A DNA stretch of 64,000 nt from Planctomycetota bacterium (GTDB taxonomy: Bacteria > Planctomycetota > Planctomycetia > Gemmatales > Gemmataceae), in assembly GCA_021781415.1 (NCBI GenBank), contig JAJXWW010000221.1:21957-85956 (forward strand), written 5' to 3'. The notes under the pieces are model-generated. The model saw only the letters and a program-made list of their open reading frames with translations. It was not told the DNA's origin and did not search any database. Below are positions 17,555-27,239 of the stretch, piece by piece (within the stretch, counting starts at the first letter, position 1; each line of letters begins with the position of its first letter). The position numbers and the translations under genes were made by a program.

Positions 17555-19306
17555 ATGATGACGATACGAGACGTTCGACATCATTTTATTCTATTTCGGC
17601 GTCTGTTACCGCTTGGACTCTTGTGCGGCGCGATCGCCTGTCAACCCACCGCGCCTCCGGCTCTCGAAACGGTCAAACCCGCGGAACCCGCATGGTTCCG
17701 CGACATCACCGCGGAGACCGGCATCGACTTTGTTCACGATGCCGGACCTACGGGAAGTTATTTTCTTCCACAAATCGTTGGCTCTGGGGCAGCGGTTTTC
17801 GATTGCGACGGAGACGGTCTACACGACCTCTATCTGCTAACCAACGGTGGTCCCGATGCCGCTTCGACAAATCGTTTATTCAAACAGCTGCCGGGCGGTC
17901 GATTTAAGGATGTGAGCAAGGGTTCCGGCTTGGACTTCGGCGGTTTCAACATGGGAGTGGCCGTCGGCGATGTGGACAACGATGGCCGACCCGACGTGTT
18001 GGTAACGCAGTACGGGGGTATCCGGCTGTTTCACAACGAGGGCCGCGGCACCTTCACCGAGATCGGCAAACGAGCGGGCTTAAATAGCCCTCTGTGGGGA
18101 ACCTCGTCGGCCTTTTTCGATTACGACCGCGACGGCTGGCTCGATCTCGTCGTGGTCGATTACGTCGATTACGACGGTTCGCGGCCATGTACGAACGCGC
18201 GCGGCCAGCGCGATTACTGTGGCCCCAGTTCGTTCGATGGAACCGTGACCAAGCTATTTCACAATCTCGGAAGCGACGCGCGAGGCGTCGTTCATTTCGA
18301 GGACGTTACCGTCTCGTCCGGCTTGTCGACCGTGCCGGGGCCGGGCCTGGGTGTGGCTTGCGCCGACTTCGACGGCGACGGTTGGCCGGACATCTTCGTC
18401 TCCAACGACGGTAAGCCCAATCGATTGTGGATCAATCGGAAGAACGGGAGATTCGTGGAAGAGGCCATGCTGCGCGGATTGGCTTACAATAACATGGGTC
18501 TGGCACAGGCGGGCATGGGAGTGGCGTGGGGCGACGTGGATGGCGACGGTTTGTTCGATGTGTTCGTCACCCATCTCACCGAAGAAACGAATACCCTATG
18601 GCGTCAGGGGCCGCGCGGCTCCTTTCGGGATCGGTCGCTGGCCTCGGGGACGGTCGAGGCGTCGATGCGCGGCACGGGGTTCGGCGTCGTACTCGACGAC
18701 TTCGATTGCGATGGTTTGCTCGATCTCGCCGTCGTCAACGGCCGCGTCTACCTCGGTCCTTCGAGAAATGAATCGATTCTCGGTCCCTATTGGTCCCGAT
18801 TCGCCGAGCCAAATCGCTTGTGGCGCGGAACCACGAACGGTCAATTCCTCGATCGTTCCGACTCCGACCCGGATTTTGTTGGGAATGGCGCGGTCTCGCG
18901 AGGTCTCATCTCCGTCGATCTGGACGACGACGGGGCGCTCGATCTGATCGCGACCACCGTGGCCGGTTCGGTTCGGGTGTATCGAAACGTCGCCTCGCCG
19001 CGCGGACATTGGCTGAGCGTGCGTGCCTGGGATGCGAAACGGCGACGCGATGCCTACGGAGCCGTCGTCACGGTGCGATCGAAGGGAAAGCGTTGGGTGC
19101 GGTGGTTGAATCCAGCTCGAGGATATTTGTGCAGCGGCGATCCACGAGGACACTTCGGTCTCGGAACGGTCGACTCCGTCGATGCCATTGAGATCGCCTG
19201 GCCCGACGGCTCGCGCGAGGAGTTTCGCAAGCTCGCCACCGGCGAACCGATCCCGGTCGATCGAGTGATCTCGCTTTCTCAGGGTGAAGGAACCCCGCTG
19301 CCATGA
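17555..19306 (+). CDS. CRTAC1-type FG-GAP repeat/ASPIC-UnbV lipoprotein
   Basis: The protein has 583 residues. A lipoprotein signal ends in CGAIAC near residue 29. The body carries repeated Asp-rich FG-GAP/VCBS motifs such as DCDGDGLHD, DVDNDGRPD, DFDGDGWPD and DVDGDGLFD that bind Ca2+ and build a beta-propeller. The C-terminal ~70 residues match the ASPIC/UnbV domain (YGAVVTVRSKGKRWVRWLNP ... HFGLG ... IEIAWPDGS). Such proteins are cell-surface or extracellular with poorly known roles, often adhesion-like. It starts 7 bp after the lipoprotein gene and its stop overlaps the TPR gene start by 4 bp, so the two are translationally coupled. Confidence 0.88.
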   Translation: MMTIRDVRHHFILFRRLLPLGLLCGAIACQPTAPPALETVKPAEPAWFRDITAETGIDFVHDAGPTGSYFLPQIVGSGAAVFDCDGDGLHDLYLLTNGGPDAASTNRLFKQLPGGRFKDVSKGSGLDFGGFNMGVAVGDVDNDGRPDVLVTQYGGIRLFHNEGRGTFTEIGKRAGLNSPLWGTSSAFFDYDRDGWLDLVVVDYVDYDGSRPCTNARGQRDYCGPSSFDGTVTKLFHNLGSDARGVVHFEDVTVSSGLSTVPGPGLGVACADFDGDGWPDIFVSNDGKPNRLWINRKNGRFVEEAMLRGLAYNNMGLAQAGMGVAWGDVDGDGLFDVFVTHLTEETNTLWRQGPRGSFRDRSLASGTVEASMRGTGFGVVLDDFDCDGLLDLAVVNGRVYLGPSRNESILGPYWSRFAEPNRLWRGTTNGQFLDRSDSDPDFVGNGAVSRGLISVDLDDDGALDLIATTVAGSVRVYRNVASPRGHWLSVRAWDAKRRRDAYGAVVTVRSKGKRWVRWLNPARGYLCSGDPRGHFGLGTVDSVDAIEIAWPDGSREEFRKLATGEPIPVDRVISLSQGEGTPLP

Positions 19307-20616
19307 AGCGCTTTTTCCCAATGATCCTCCTCACGGTGGTGCTGGGTTGTATCGGGGCGTGGACGTGGCAGTGGAGGCATCGCGCGCCGCCCCTACGGCC
19401 TCCGGTTCTCGACCCGCGAGGCGTCGATCCAGCGGTGTGGCGCGCCGTCGAGAAGGCGCAAGTCGAAGTGGAAAGGAATCTCGATTCGTCACGCGCTTGG
19501 GGACGTCTTGGGATGATTCTGTTGGCCCATCAGTTCCGCGATGAAGCGCTCGTCTGTCTCATTCGCGCCGAACAACTCGATCCGCGCGACGCCCGCTGGC
19601 CTTACTATCGAGCAATGGTGTTGCGGCGTTCCAACCCGAAAGAGGCCATCGATAGCCTCCGCCGCGCTTTGGCTCTCGCTCCAGAATACGAAGAACCGCG
19701 TCTTTTTCTTGCCGATCTGCTGTTCCAAAGTGGCCAATGGAACGAGGGGCGCACGCTCTTTGAATCCGTTCTCGAACGCGCTCCGAACCATAGTCGAGCG
19801 CATCTTGGCGTGGCGCAAATTGCCTTTGAGACCGACGATTTATCGGCGTGTCTGGAGCATCTAACCCAAGCGCTCGACGATTCGCGGACGCGCAAGGCCG
19901 CCCACACTTTTTTGGCCGAGGTGCAACAACGTCGCGGCGATCGCGCCGCCGCCGAGAAGGCGTTACGCGAAGCCCAATCTTTGCCCAACGACGAGCCTTG
20001 GCCGGACTCGCTCGCCGAACCCATCCAGATGATGATTGTGGGACATCTCGAAGTTGTCACGCATGCTTCAACATTGTTGCAGCAAAATCGCGCGGACGAA
20101 GCCATTCCCCTCCTCTGCCAAGCCGTGGAAGACTATCCCGAATCGAGCTGGGCGTGGGTGCTTCTGGGGAGAGCCTATCTCGCCATCGGCAATCTCGATG
20201 ACGCGGAGGCGGCTTTACGCATCGCCGTCGAACGCGATCCGAACTCAGTCGAGGGACAGTTTTATCGCGGTGTCGTTATGTCGGAGCGAAAAGAGTTTGC
20301 GAGCGCCATTCCGTTTTTCAGGACGGCAACTCGTTTGAAGTCGGACCACGCTCTCGCATGGTACAACCTGGGAGTGTGTCTGAAACAGCGAGGCGAGAAT
20401 ACGGGTGCCATCGCCGCCTACCGTTCGGCGCTTGCCAGCAAACCCCAATTCGCCGAGGCCCGCATCAACTTGGGAGAGCTTTTGGCGGAACGAGGCGAGA
20501 GAGAGGTCGCCATCGAACAGTTGAGCGAAGCCATCCGCCTCAAACCCCAAGATGTTCGCGCGCGGCAATTGCTCGAATCTCTGAACCGTCCGACGACCCT
20601 TCCACGATCCAAGTAA
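19303..20616 (+). CDS. Membrane-anchored tetratricopeptide repeat protein
   Basis: The 437-residue protein has one N-terminal transmembrane helix (about residues 5-20) followed by a periplasmic array of TPR units, recognisable by repeated A-x2-LG, A-Y-LAIGNLDDAEAALRIA and ALAWYNLGVCLKQRGE patterns. About eight repeats can be outlined between residues 60 and 430. The start ATG overlaps the upstream ASPIC gene in an ATGA. TPR + ASPIC/CRTAC1 pairs are frequent in planctomycetes, so it is probably a scaffold for the surface protein encoded before it. No enzymatic motif is seen. Confidence 0.85.
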   Translation: MKRFFPMILLTVVLGCIGAWTWQWRHRAPPLRPPVLDPRGVDPAVWRAVEKAQVEVERNLDSSRAWGRLGMILLAHQFRDEALVCLIRAEQLDPRDARWPYYRAMVLRRSNPKEAIDSLRRALALAPEYEEPRLFLADLLFQSGQWNEGRTLFESVLERAPNHSRAHLGVAQIAFETDDLSACLEHLTQALDDSRTRKAAHTFLAEVQQRRGDRAAAEKALREAQSLPNDEPWPDSLAEPIQMMIVGHLEVVTHASTLLQQNRADEAIPLLCQAVEDYPESSWAWVLLGRAYLAIGNLDDAEAALRIAVERDPNSVEGQFYRGVVMSERKEFASAIPFFRTATRLKSDHALAWYNLGVCLKQRGENTGAIAAYRSALASKPQFAEARINLGELLAERGEREVAIEQLSEAIRLKPQDVRARQLLESLNRPTTLPRSK

Positions 20617-20812
20617 CCCAAGCCAGCGAGTTTTTCCACCCTCGCCGTCGATGTTTGGGGAGATCGAGCCGCGATCGAGCGGCTTGAATTCCGAGTGCGA
20701 ACTTGTACGTTATCGGCTAGTAAAGCGAGTGGATTGTGGCTATTCGGCAGACGGGCAGGGGTTCCGGCTGATGGTTGATAGCTGATAGCCGATCGCTTCT
20801 AAGGAGTTTTCG

Positions 20813-21862
20813 ATGGCAGTCAAAGTTGGCATTAACGGTTTTGGACGCATCGGGCGTCTCGTCTTTCGCGCTCTGGTGGAGCAGGGCTTGCTCGGCAAGG
20901 AACTCGACGTGGTGGCCGTCAACGATCTCGTGCCCGCCGACAATCTCGCCTATTTGCTCAAGTACGATTCGACCCAAGGTCGCTTTCACGGCAGTGCCGC
21001 CAGCGCCAAGTCGTCGCCGTCCGTCGCCGAGGACGATTTGCTCATCGTCAACGATCGTAAGATCCAATGTCTCGCCGTCAAGGAAGGACCGACCGCCCTG
21101 CCTTGGAAACAGCTCGGCGTCGAATACGTCATCGAATCGACTGGCCTATTCACCGAAGCCGACAAGGCCAAGGGACACATCGCCGCCGGCGCGCGCAAGG
21201 TCATCATTTCCGCCCCGGCCAAGGGTGAAGACATCACCGTCGTCATGGGCGTCAACCACGACAAGTACGACGCTGCCAAGCACAGTATCGTCTCCAACGC
21301 CAGCTGCACCACCAATTGTCTGGCCCCCGTCGTTCACGTCCTCCTCAAGGAAGGCTTCGGCATCGACGAAGGGTTGATGACGACGGTTCACAGCTACACG
21401 GCCACACAGAAGACGGTGGACGGCCCATCGCGCAAGGATTGGAAGGGCGGTCGCGCAGCGGCCACGAACATCATCCCTTCGACGACCGGCGCGGCCCGAG
21501 CCGTCGGGTTGGCCATTCCCGAAGTCAAAGGCAAACTCACCGGCATGTCCTTCCGCGTGCCGACCCCGACCGTCTCCGTCGTCGATCTCACCGTGCGCAC
21601 GGTAAAGGAGACGAGCTACAAAGACATCTGTGCCGCCATGAAAAAAGCCAGCGAGACATACCTCAAAAACATCCTCGCCTACACCGGCGACGAGGTCGTC
21701 TCCAGCGATTTCATCCACGACAAACATTCGAGCATCTTCGACGCCGGCAGCGGCATCGAACTGAACAATCGCTTCTTCAAGCTCATCAGCTGGTACGACA
21801 ACGAATGGGGCTACTCCAATCGTTGCGTCGATCTGCTGCGCTACATGGTGAGCAAGGGATAA
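20813..21862 (+). CDS. gap: Glyceraldehyde-3-phosphate dehydrogenase, type I
   Basis: The enzyme oxidises glyceraldehyde 3-phosphate to 1,3-bisphosphoglycerate with NAD(P) in glycolysis. Its 349 residues are close to the usual 330-350. The Rossmann start is INGFGRIGR. The catalytic cysteine, Cys165, lies in SNASCTTNC, with the partner His in HSYTATQ and a C-terminal WYDNEWGYSNR typical of the family. The ribosome-binding site AAGGAG precedes the ATG. pgk follows 142 bp downstream on the same strand, separated by a 25-bp perfect hairpin, so the two consecutive glycolytic enzymes may be co-transcribed or separated by partial termination. Confidence 0.97.
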   Translation: MAVKVGINGFGRIGRLVFRALVEQGLLGKELDVVAVNDLVPADNLAYLLKYDSTQGRFHGSAASAKSSPSVAEDDLLIVNDRKIQCLAVKEGPTALPWKQLGVEYVIESTGLFTEADKAKGHIAAGARKVIISAPAKGEDITVVMGVNHDKYDAAKHSIVSNASCTTNCLAPVVHVLLKEGFGIDEGLMTTVHSYTATQKTVDGPSRKDWKGGRAAATNIIPSTTGAARAVGLAIPEVKGKLTGMSFRVPTPTVSVVDLTVRTVKETSYKDICAAMKKASETYLKNILAYTGDEVVSSDFIHDKHSSIFDAGSGIELNNRFFKLISWYDNEWGYSNRCVDLLRYMVSKG

Positions 21863-21897
21863 CAAGAATTTCATCCCGAATCACACGGAAAAATCAT

Positions 21898-21957
21898 TAC
21901 CAGCCCGAAGCGCTAGCGACGGAGGCATCGGCCCGTCGCTAGCGCTTCGGGCTGGTA
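21898..21957. repeat. REP-like perfect 25-bp hairpin between gap and pgk
   Basis: The two 25-base arms (21898-21922 and 21933-21957) are perfectly complementary, with a 10-base loop. There is no T tail, so it is more likely a dispersed palindromic element or RNA-stabilising hairpin than an intrinsic terminator. A related single arm lies at 23205-23231 after pgk. Confidence 0.8.
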
Positions 21958-22004
21958 AGGGATTTTCCCTGCGTTCCACGGCGAACTTGTATTGGGAGTT
22001 CCTC

Positions 22005-23201
22005 ATGGCGAAAAGAACGATCGGTGACCTCTCCAACCTGCGCGGCAAGAGAGTGCTGGTCCGCGTCGATTTTAATGTGCCCTTGGATGCGGAAGGCAAC
22101 ATCACCAACGACCGGCGCATCCGCGGTGCTTTGCCGACGCTGCGGCATCTTTTGAACGCCGGAGCTGGTGTCGTGGTGATGAGCCATCTCGGTCGGCCCA
22201 AGGGCGATCCGAAGAAGGACGCGCCGTTCCGCATGGACCGCGTTGCCGCGCGCTTGGGCTTGTTGCTCGGCAATCCGACGATTAAGGTCGATGAGGTCGT
22301 TGGCTCCTCGGCGACGGCGGCAGCCCAGGCGCTGAATCCGGGAGAGGTTCTGGTACTCGAGAATCTGCGCTTCCACCCCGGCGAGCAGAGCGGCGACGCC
22401 TCATTCGCAGCCGAATTGGCCAAACTCGGCGATATCTACGTCAACGACGCTTTCGGGACTTGTCATCGCAAGGACGCCTCGATGGTGGCCGTGCCCGCCG
22501 CCATGAGGGGCAAGCCCCGCGTCGTCGGCACGCTCGTCGCCAAGGAACTCGATATTTTGGATCGCTTATTGTCGCATCCGCTTCGCCCGTTCGTCGGCAT
22601 CCTTGGCGGCGGCAAAGTGTCGGACAAAATGGGCTTCATCAAAGCGCTTTTGAGCCGGGTCGATCGCGTTCTCATTGGCGGAGCGATGACCTACACCTTT
22701 ATGAAAGCACTGGGCCACAATGTCGGTTCTTCTCGTTTGGAAGCCGACAAGCTCGACCTGGCCCGCGAACTGCTCGACCTGGGCAAAGGCAAAATCGAAC
22801 TGCCGGTTGATCATCTCGTCGTCGAGAAAATCGACGCCCCGCAAACGGCGCGCATCGTCGAGGGCGACATTCCCGATGGCACGGTCGGCGTGGACATCGG
22901 ACCCAAGACCATCGCCAGATACAGCGATGCGGTTGAGAACGCGCGGCTCGTCGTGTGGAATGGTCCCTTAGGTAAGTTCGAGGACGATCCGTACAGCAAG
23001 GGCACGAAGGAAATCGCTCGCGTCTTATCGGAATTGACGCCGAAAGGCATCTCCATTGTCGGTGGCGGCGAGACGGCGGAGGCGGTCGAAGAGTTCGGCC
23101 TCGCCGAGAAGATGACGCACGTTTCCACCGGCGGGGGCGCGTTTTTGGAATACGTCGAAGGCACACCGTTCGCCGCCCTGGCGGAGATCGACGACAAATA
23201 G
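22005..23201 (+). CDS. pgk: Phosphoglycerate kinase
   Basis: The 398-residue enzyme transfers phosphate from 1,3-bisphosphoglycerate to ADP. The ATG at 22005 is preceded by GGGAG; an upstream start would add six residues. Diagnostic motifs are RVDFNVPLD near the N-terminus, SHLGRPKG, LENLRFHPGE, NDAFGTCHR, the nucleotide-binding KVSDKMG region and the C-terminal VGGGETAEA and STGGGAFLEY loops. The length matches bacterial PGKs. It lies downstream of gap in the same orientation. Confidence 0.97.
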   Translation: MAKRTIGDLSNLRGKRVLVRVDFNVPLDAEGNITNDRRIRGALPTLRHLLNAGAGVVVMSHLGRPKGDPKKDAPFRMDRVAARLGLLLGNPTIKVDEVVGSSATAAAQALNPGEVLVLENLRFHPGEQSGDASFAAELAKLGDIYVNDAFGTCHRKDASMVAVPAAMRGKPRVVGTLVAKELDILDRLLSHPLRPFVGILGGGKVSDKMGFIKALLSRVDRVLIGGAMTYTFMKALGHNVGSSRLEADKLDLARELLDLGKGKIELPVDHLVVEKIDAPQTARIVEGDIPDGTVGVDIGPKTIARYSDAVENARLVVWNGPLGKFEDDPYSKGTKEIARVLSELTPKGISIVGGGETAEAVEEFGLAEKMTHVSTGGGAFLEYVEGTPFAALAEIDDK

Positions 23202-23204
23202 CCC

Positions 23205-23231
23205 TACCAGCCCGATGCGCGAGCGAGGGAG
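23205..23231. repeat. Single arm of the REP-like element, carrying the Shine-Dalgarno of the next gene
   Basis: Twenty-four of 27 bases match the left arm of the hairpin at 21898-21957 and its first loop bases, but no complementary arm follows. Its end (GAGGGAG) is at the right distance to act as the ribosome-binding site of the Uma2 gene at 23237. Confidence 0.6.
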
Positions 23232-23236
23232 ACGCC

Positions 23237-23842
23237 ATGACGCAGACAACTCTTTCTCTACCCATTCAGGGGCAAATGGCGGGCTTTCGTCGATTCAGCG
23301 TGGCCGAATATCACAGGCTGATCGAGATTGGCGTTCTCACGGAGGACGACAATCTCGAACTGCTCGACGGCTATTTGGTGCATAAAATGTCGCGCAATCC
23401 TCCCCACGATGCGGCCATTCAGAAAATCACGAAACGCTTGTATCGGCTTCTCCCCCCCGATTGGGATCTCCGCGTTCAGAGTGCCGTCACGTTGACGCGC
23501 AGCGAACCGGAGCCGGACTTAGCGGTCGTCCGAGGCGACGAGACGCGCTACCTCGCCCATCACCCCAAGCCGCCTGACATCGGCTTGGCGATCGAAGTCT
23601 CCGACTCGACCCTGGACGGCGACCGCATCGACAAGGGACGACTCTACGCCGAGGCTGGGATTACCTATTACTGGATCGTCAATCTCGTGGATCAACAAAT
23701 CGAGGTCTACACACAGCCCTCCGGCGCTACGGGAACGCCCGCTTACGGGCAGCGCCAGAATTATCGCATGAGCGACGATGTGCCGCTGTGCCTCGACGGC
23801 AGCGTCGTGGCGAACATTTCGGTTGCGGGACTACTGCCGTGA
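23237..23842 (+). CDS. Uma2 family endonuclease-like protein (DUF820)
   Basis: This 201-residue protein has the Uma2/DUF820 layout: an N-terminal FSVAEYHRLIEIGVL helix, the EDDNLELLDGYLV strand, then a PD-(D/E)xK-like core with EPEPDLAVVRG and the conserved IEVSDSTL, and a C-terminal YAEAGITYYWIVNL segment. The family is greatly expanded in planctomycetes and cyanobacteria. It has a restriction-nuclease fold but no established role. The ribosome-binding site appears to lie inside a repeat arm, and two further hairpins follow the stop, so the gene is bracketed by palindromic elements. Confidence 0.88.
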   Translation: MTQTTLSLPIQGQMAGFRRFSVAEYHRLIEIGVLTEDDNLELLDGYLVHKMSRNPPHDAAIQKITKRLYRLLPPDWDLRVQSAVTLTRSEPEPDLAVVRGDETRYLAHHPKPPDIGLAIEVSDSTLDGDRIDKGRLYAEAGITYYWIVNLVDQQIEVYTQPSGATGTPAYGQRQNYRMSDDVPLCLDGSVVANISVAGLLP

Positions 23843-23847
23843 GAAGT

Positions 23848-23921
23848 ACACCCGGCAGCTTACGCTGCCGGTTCGCGGGGTCTCCCTTGCCGACACCCGG
23901 CAGCTTGCGCTGCCGATTCGC
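23848..23921. repeat. Two tandem copies of a 29-base hairpin unit
   Basis: The units at 23848-23876 and 23893-23921 are near identical, differing at two positions, and each contains a short palindrome CGGCAGC ... GCTGCCG. They lie directly after the Uma2 stop. They could terminate it, but the duplicated unit looks like a dispersed repeat family. Confidence 0.65.
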
Positions 23922-24004
23922 CGGTAGGCCTTTGTTGACGGCGGATTGTCGCTCCAGCATAATCAACTCTGCCTCGCCCGACGTTCCAGCCAGGTGTTCG
24001 ACTC

Positions 24005-26989
24005 ATGCATCGATTCTATTCGTCGGTTTGCGCGCTCTTTGTGTTCGCCGGCGCGACTTCGCTGGCCCAGACTCCGCCGCACGGTTTGCGCGTGCCGGAG
24101 GGGTTCGAAGTCGTGGAGTTCGCCGACAATACCCTGGCCAACGACATCTATTGCCTGACGCTCGATCCGAAGGGGCGCGTCGTTGTCTCCGGGCGTGGCT
24201 ACATTCGCCTGCTGCTCGACAACAATGGCGATGGCCGAGCCGACCGCGCGCTCGATTTCACCGAAGCGCCGAAGGATGGGGCAATGGGCCTCTTTTGGGA
24301 GAGAAATACGCTTTTTTGTATGGGCGATGGCGGCCTGCGGCGCTACGGCGAAGCAGGGGGCGAGGGAAGGTCGCGGCCTTCGGAATTGCTGCATCGTTTG
24401 AAAACCGGCGGCGAACACGATGCCCATGCCATTCGTCGTGGACCGGATGGGTGGCTGTATGTCCTATGCGGCAATGGCACCGGCATCGCGGCCAAACACG
24501 CCACTCGAAAGGAGTCGCCGATCCGTCAACCCGTGGCCGGTTGCGTTCTTCGCTTCGATCCACAACTGAAAGAATGTGAAATCGTCGCCGACGGTTTTCG
24601 CAATCCCTACGCCTTCGATTTCAACGACCAAGGCGATCTCTTTACCTACGACTCGGACAACGAGCGCTGTGTGTCGCTGCCCTGGTACGAGCCGACGCGA
24701 TGCTACCATGTGATTGAGGGCGGGCATTACGGTTGGGAAAGCCCTCAACGCGCGCAGACATGGCGGATGCCGCCGTGCTTCGTCGATGTCGTTGCGCCCG
24801 TCGCCACCCTGGGACGTGGATCGCCTACCGGTCTCGTCTGCTATCGGCACACACAGTTTCCGGAGAAATATCGCGGAGGGTTGTTTCTGTGCGATTGGAC
24901 GTTTGGGCGCATTTACTTTCTGCGTTTGGAGCGGCACGGCTCCACCTATCGCGCGCGTCCGGAGGTCTTCTTGCAGGCGACGGGGGACAACGGCTTCGCT
25001 CCCACGGCGGCGGCGGTACATCCCCTGACGGGCGATCTCTACGTCTCCATCGGCGGGCGCGGCACACGCGGCGCGGTCTATCGCATTCGCTACGCCAAGG
25101 GCCGGACGGAATCGCGTCCTACTTCGCTCTCCCAAGGAGACAATGAAGAGAGAAGGGCGGAGTCCGGTCTCGCCCCGGCGCAACTCGTCCAGCAGGCACC
25201 CTCCTCCGATTTGCACGAACGCCGACGCGCACTCGATGTCCTCGCGCGCCGGCGGGATCGCTTTACACTCGACCAATGGGCGACGGTGATCCGCGCCAAC
25301 AGTCGGCAGACGGATCGGGGTTTGCGACAACGGACGGCGCGGCTGTTGGCATCTCTCGATGACGGCGAACGCCGACGTATCGAGCGGCCCCAAGACGATC
25401 CGCTCGCCGAAATCACCTGGGGTTTGGCGCAGCCTACTTTTGCGATCTCCCATTTATTGGTCGACAAAGGTATCGCACCTCAGACGCGCTTGGAGGCGGT
25501 GCGCGTCGTGCAACTGGCGATGGGCGACGCGATGTCGCCGAAAACGAGAGGCACGGTCTGGGAAGGCTATTCGCGCCGAAACAGCGACATAGCCGTACCG
25601 CCGGAGGTGCGAGCGAACCTGAGGTCCGCCTTCCCGTCGGGACATGCGGATCTGGACCGAGAGCTATCGCGCACATTAGCGATGCTCGAAGACGACGATC
25701 CGGTCGCGTTCGCCCATGTCGCCGACCGACTGACGGCGGACTCCGATCCGATCGAGGACGTTCATTATCTCATCGTGCTGGCCCGACTGCGCGCTCCGCG
25801 CAGCGAAGCGACGACCAAACGAACTGCGACGGCGCTATTGGCTCTGGATGGCAAATGTGCGCTGAGTCGTCTGAACCGCGATACCAATTGGCCCCTGCGC
25901 GTCGCCGAGATCCATGCGGAGTTGGCCCGAAAGGACGGCGCGCTCAATGCAACTTTGCTCGCCGATCCAACCTTTGGCCGCGCCGATCGCGTGCTGTTCG
26001 CGCGCTGTCCCGGATTCGACCGCCGTCGCGCCGCCGAGATTCTTTTGAAGGCCAGCCAAGACGATGCCGAGTTTTCGTGGAATGCCGAAGTCGTGGCGTT
26101 GCTCGGAATCCTACCTTCGGAGCACGTTGCTCCGACATTGCGGCGCTTGTGGGGCGAGCAAGGCGTGGACGATGCGATTCTATCGCAGCTATCGCGCGAG
26201 CCGAAGCCGGAGGATCGCTATCGCTTCCTCGTTGGCCTCGGTTCACCGCGACTCGATCTGCTGACGCGCTGTCTCGATGCGTTGGAGAAATTGCCGTTGC
26301 CCGCGGCGGAAAGGTCGCGCGACCGGGACGAAGCGCTGACCGTCTTGCTGGCGCTGCGCCGGCTGCCGCAAGAAAAAGAAATGGAAAAAGTGCGCCGCCG
26401 ACTGACGGCATATCTTTCGCGGCGGACGAGTCAAAAATGTACGACTGCATCGGCCTGGGAAGAATGGTTTCGCCGAACCTATCCGGAGCGCGCGGCACGG
26501 CTGAACGATTCGGATGGCGTGGACGTTCCCGCCTGGACCAAGCGCTTGGCGTCGGTCGATTGGAGCAAGGGGGACGCCGAGCGTGGCCGCTCGATTTTCA
26601 CCAAAGCCAGTTGTGCCGCCTGTCATTCGGGAGGGCAGGCTTTGGGACCGGACCTGCGCGGCGTAGCGGGTCGCTTTTCCCGCACCGACCTATTCTCGGC
26701 CATTGTCCAGCCGAGTAAAGATGTGTCGCCGCGCTATCGAACCACGCAAATCACCACGGCGTCCGGCAAGGTGTACCAGGGACTTATCGTCTACGAAGCG
26801 GTCGATAGCGTGCTATTGCAAACCGGCCCCGCCGCCACGCTTCGTTTGACCAATCCGCAAATCCGCGATCGTCGCCAGACGACCACCTCCCTCATGCCCA
26901 CCGGCCTCCTCGACCGCCTCGACGACCGCGCTCTTGCCGATTTATACGTCTATCTCCAATCGCTAAGCAAACCGAATCGCAACCCGTAG
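24005..26989 (+). CDS. PVC-type membrane-bound dehydrogenase with C-terminal heme-binding domain
   Basis: The 994-residue protein has a signal peptide at residues 1-21. Residues ~25-365 form a six-bladed propeller related to glucose/sorbosone dehydrogenases (FADNTLANDIYCLTLDP, DAHAIRRGPDGWLYV, FRNPYAFDFNDQGDLFTYD, GGHYGWE). The middle ~450 residues are helical, HEAT-like and poorly defined. A cytochrome-c-like domain follows with CAACH near residue 872 and a distant Met as possible axial ligand. This architecture is largely confined to the PVC superphylum and is periplasmic. Substrate and electron acceptor are unknown. It is flanked by intergenic gaps and is probably a single-gene unit. Confidence 0.85.
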   Translation: MHRFYSSVCALFVFAGATSLAQTPPHGLRVPEGFEVVEFADNTLANDIYCLTLDPKGRVVVSGRGYIRLLLDNNGDGRADRALDFTEAPKDGAMGLFWERNTLFCMGDGGLRRYGEAGGEGRSRPSELLHRLKTGGEHDAHAIRRGPDGWLYVLCGNGTGIAAKHATRKESPIRQPVAGCVLRFDPQLKECEIVADGFRNPYAFDFNDQGDLFTYDSDNERCVSLPWYEPTRCYHVIEGGHYGWESPQRAQTWRMPPCFVDVVAPVATLGRGSPTGLVCYRHTQFPEKYRGGLFLCDWTFGRIYFLRLERHGSTYRARPEVFLQATGDNGFAPTAAAVHPLTGDLYVSIGGRGTRGAVYRIRYAKGRTESRPTSLSQGDNEERRAESGLAPAQLVQQAPSSDLHERRRALDVLARRRDRFTLDQWATVIRANSRQTDRGLRQRTARLLASLDDGERRRIERPQDDPLAEITWGLAQPTFAISHLLVDKGIAPQTRLEAVRVVQLAMGDAMSPKTRGTVWEGYSRRNSDIAVPPEVRANLRSAFPSGHADLDRELSRTLAMLEDDDPVAFAHVADRLTADSDPIEDVHYLIVLARLRAPRSEATTKRTATALLALDGKCALSRLNRDTNWPLRVAEIHAELARKDGALNATLLADPTFGRADRVLFARCPGFDRRRAAEILLKASQDDAEFSWNAEVVALLGILPSEHVAPTLRRLWGEQGVDDAILSQLSREPKPEDRYRFLVGLGSPRLDLLTRCLDALEKLPLPAAERSRDRDEALTVLLALRRLPQEKEMEKVRRRLTAYLSRRTSQKCTTASAWEEWFRRTYPERAARLNDSDGVDVPAWTKRLASVDWSKGDAERGRSIFTKASCAACHSGGQALGPDLRGVAGRFSRTDLFSAIVQPSKDVSPRYRTTQITTASGKVYQGLIVYEAVDSVLLQTGPAATLRLTNPQIRDRRQTTTSLMPTGLLDRLDDRALADLYVYLQSLSKPNRNP

Positions 26990-27239
26990 CCGATCCGAAC
27001 GACTCAATCTCGTTCCACGACCAGGTCGGAAGGAGAATCACACGAGAGCCGTTCTCGCCGACGTCCCGCAGCGCCGCATCGTGTCTTCGGGAGTACAGAG
27101 AGTAACTTTGAGACGCCATTGACCGCATTTTCTGCAATCGTTAGTATCCCCCTTCGATAATTTGTCGTCCGAGCGACAGGCTGCATTTTGCGCCGCTTAT
27201 GTATTTTGACAGAGGCAAAAATAGCGAGAAGGCGAATCG

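Noticed and set aside
20740..20812. Short TGATAG-like repeats before gap as an operator
   Set aside because: The copies are imperfect and irregularly spaced, and no symmetric binding site can be defined.
23788..24579. 263-codon frame running through the tandem hairpins into the PVC-type dehydrogenase gene
   Set aside because: It contains the repeat translated twice (TPGSLRCRFAG) and then overlaps a well-supported gene in another frame.
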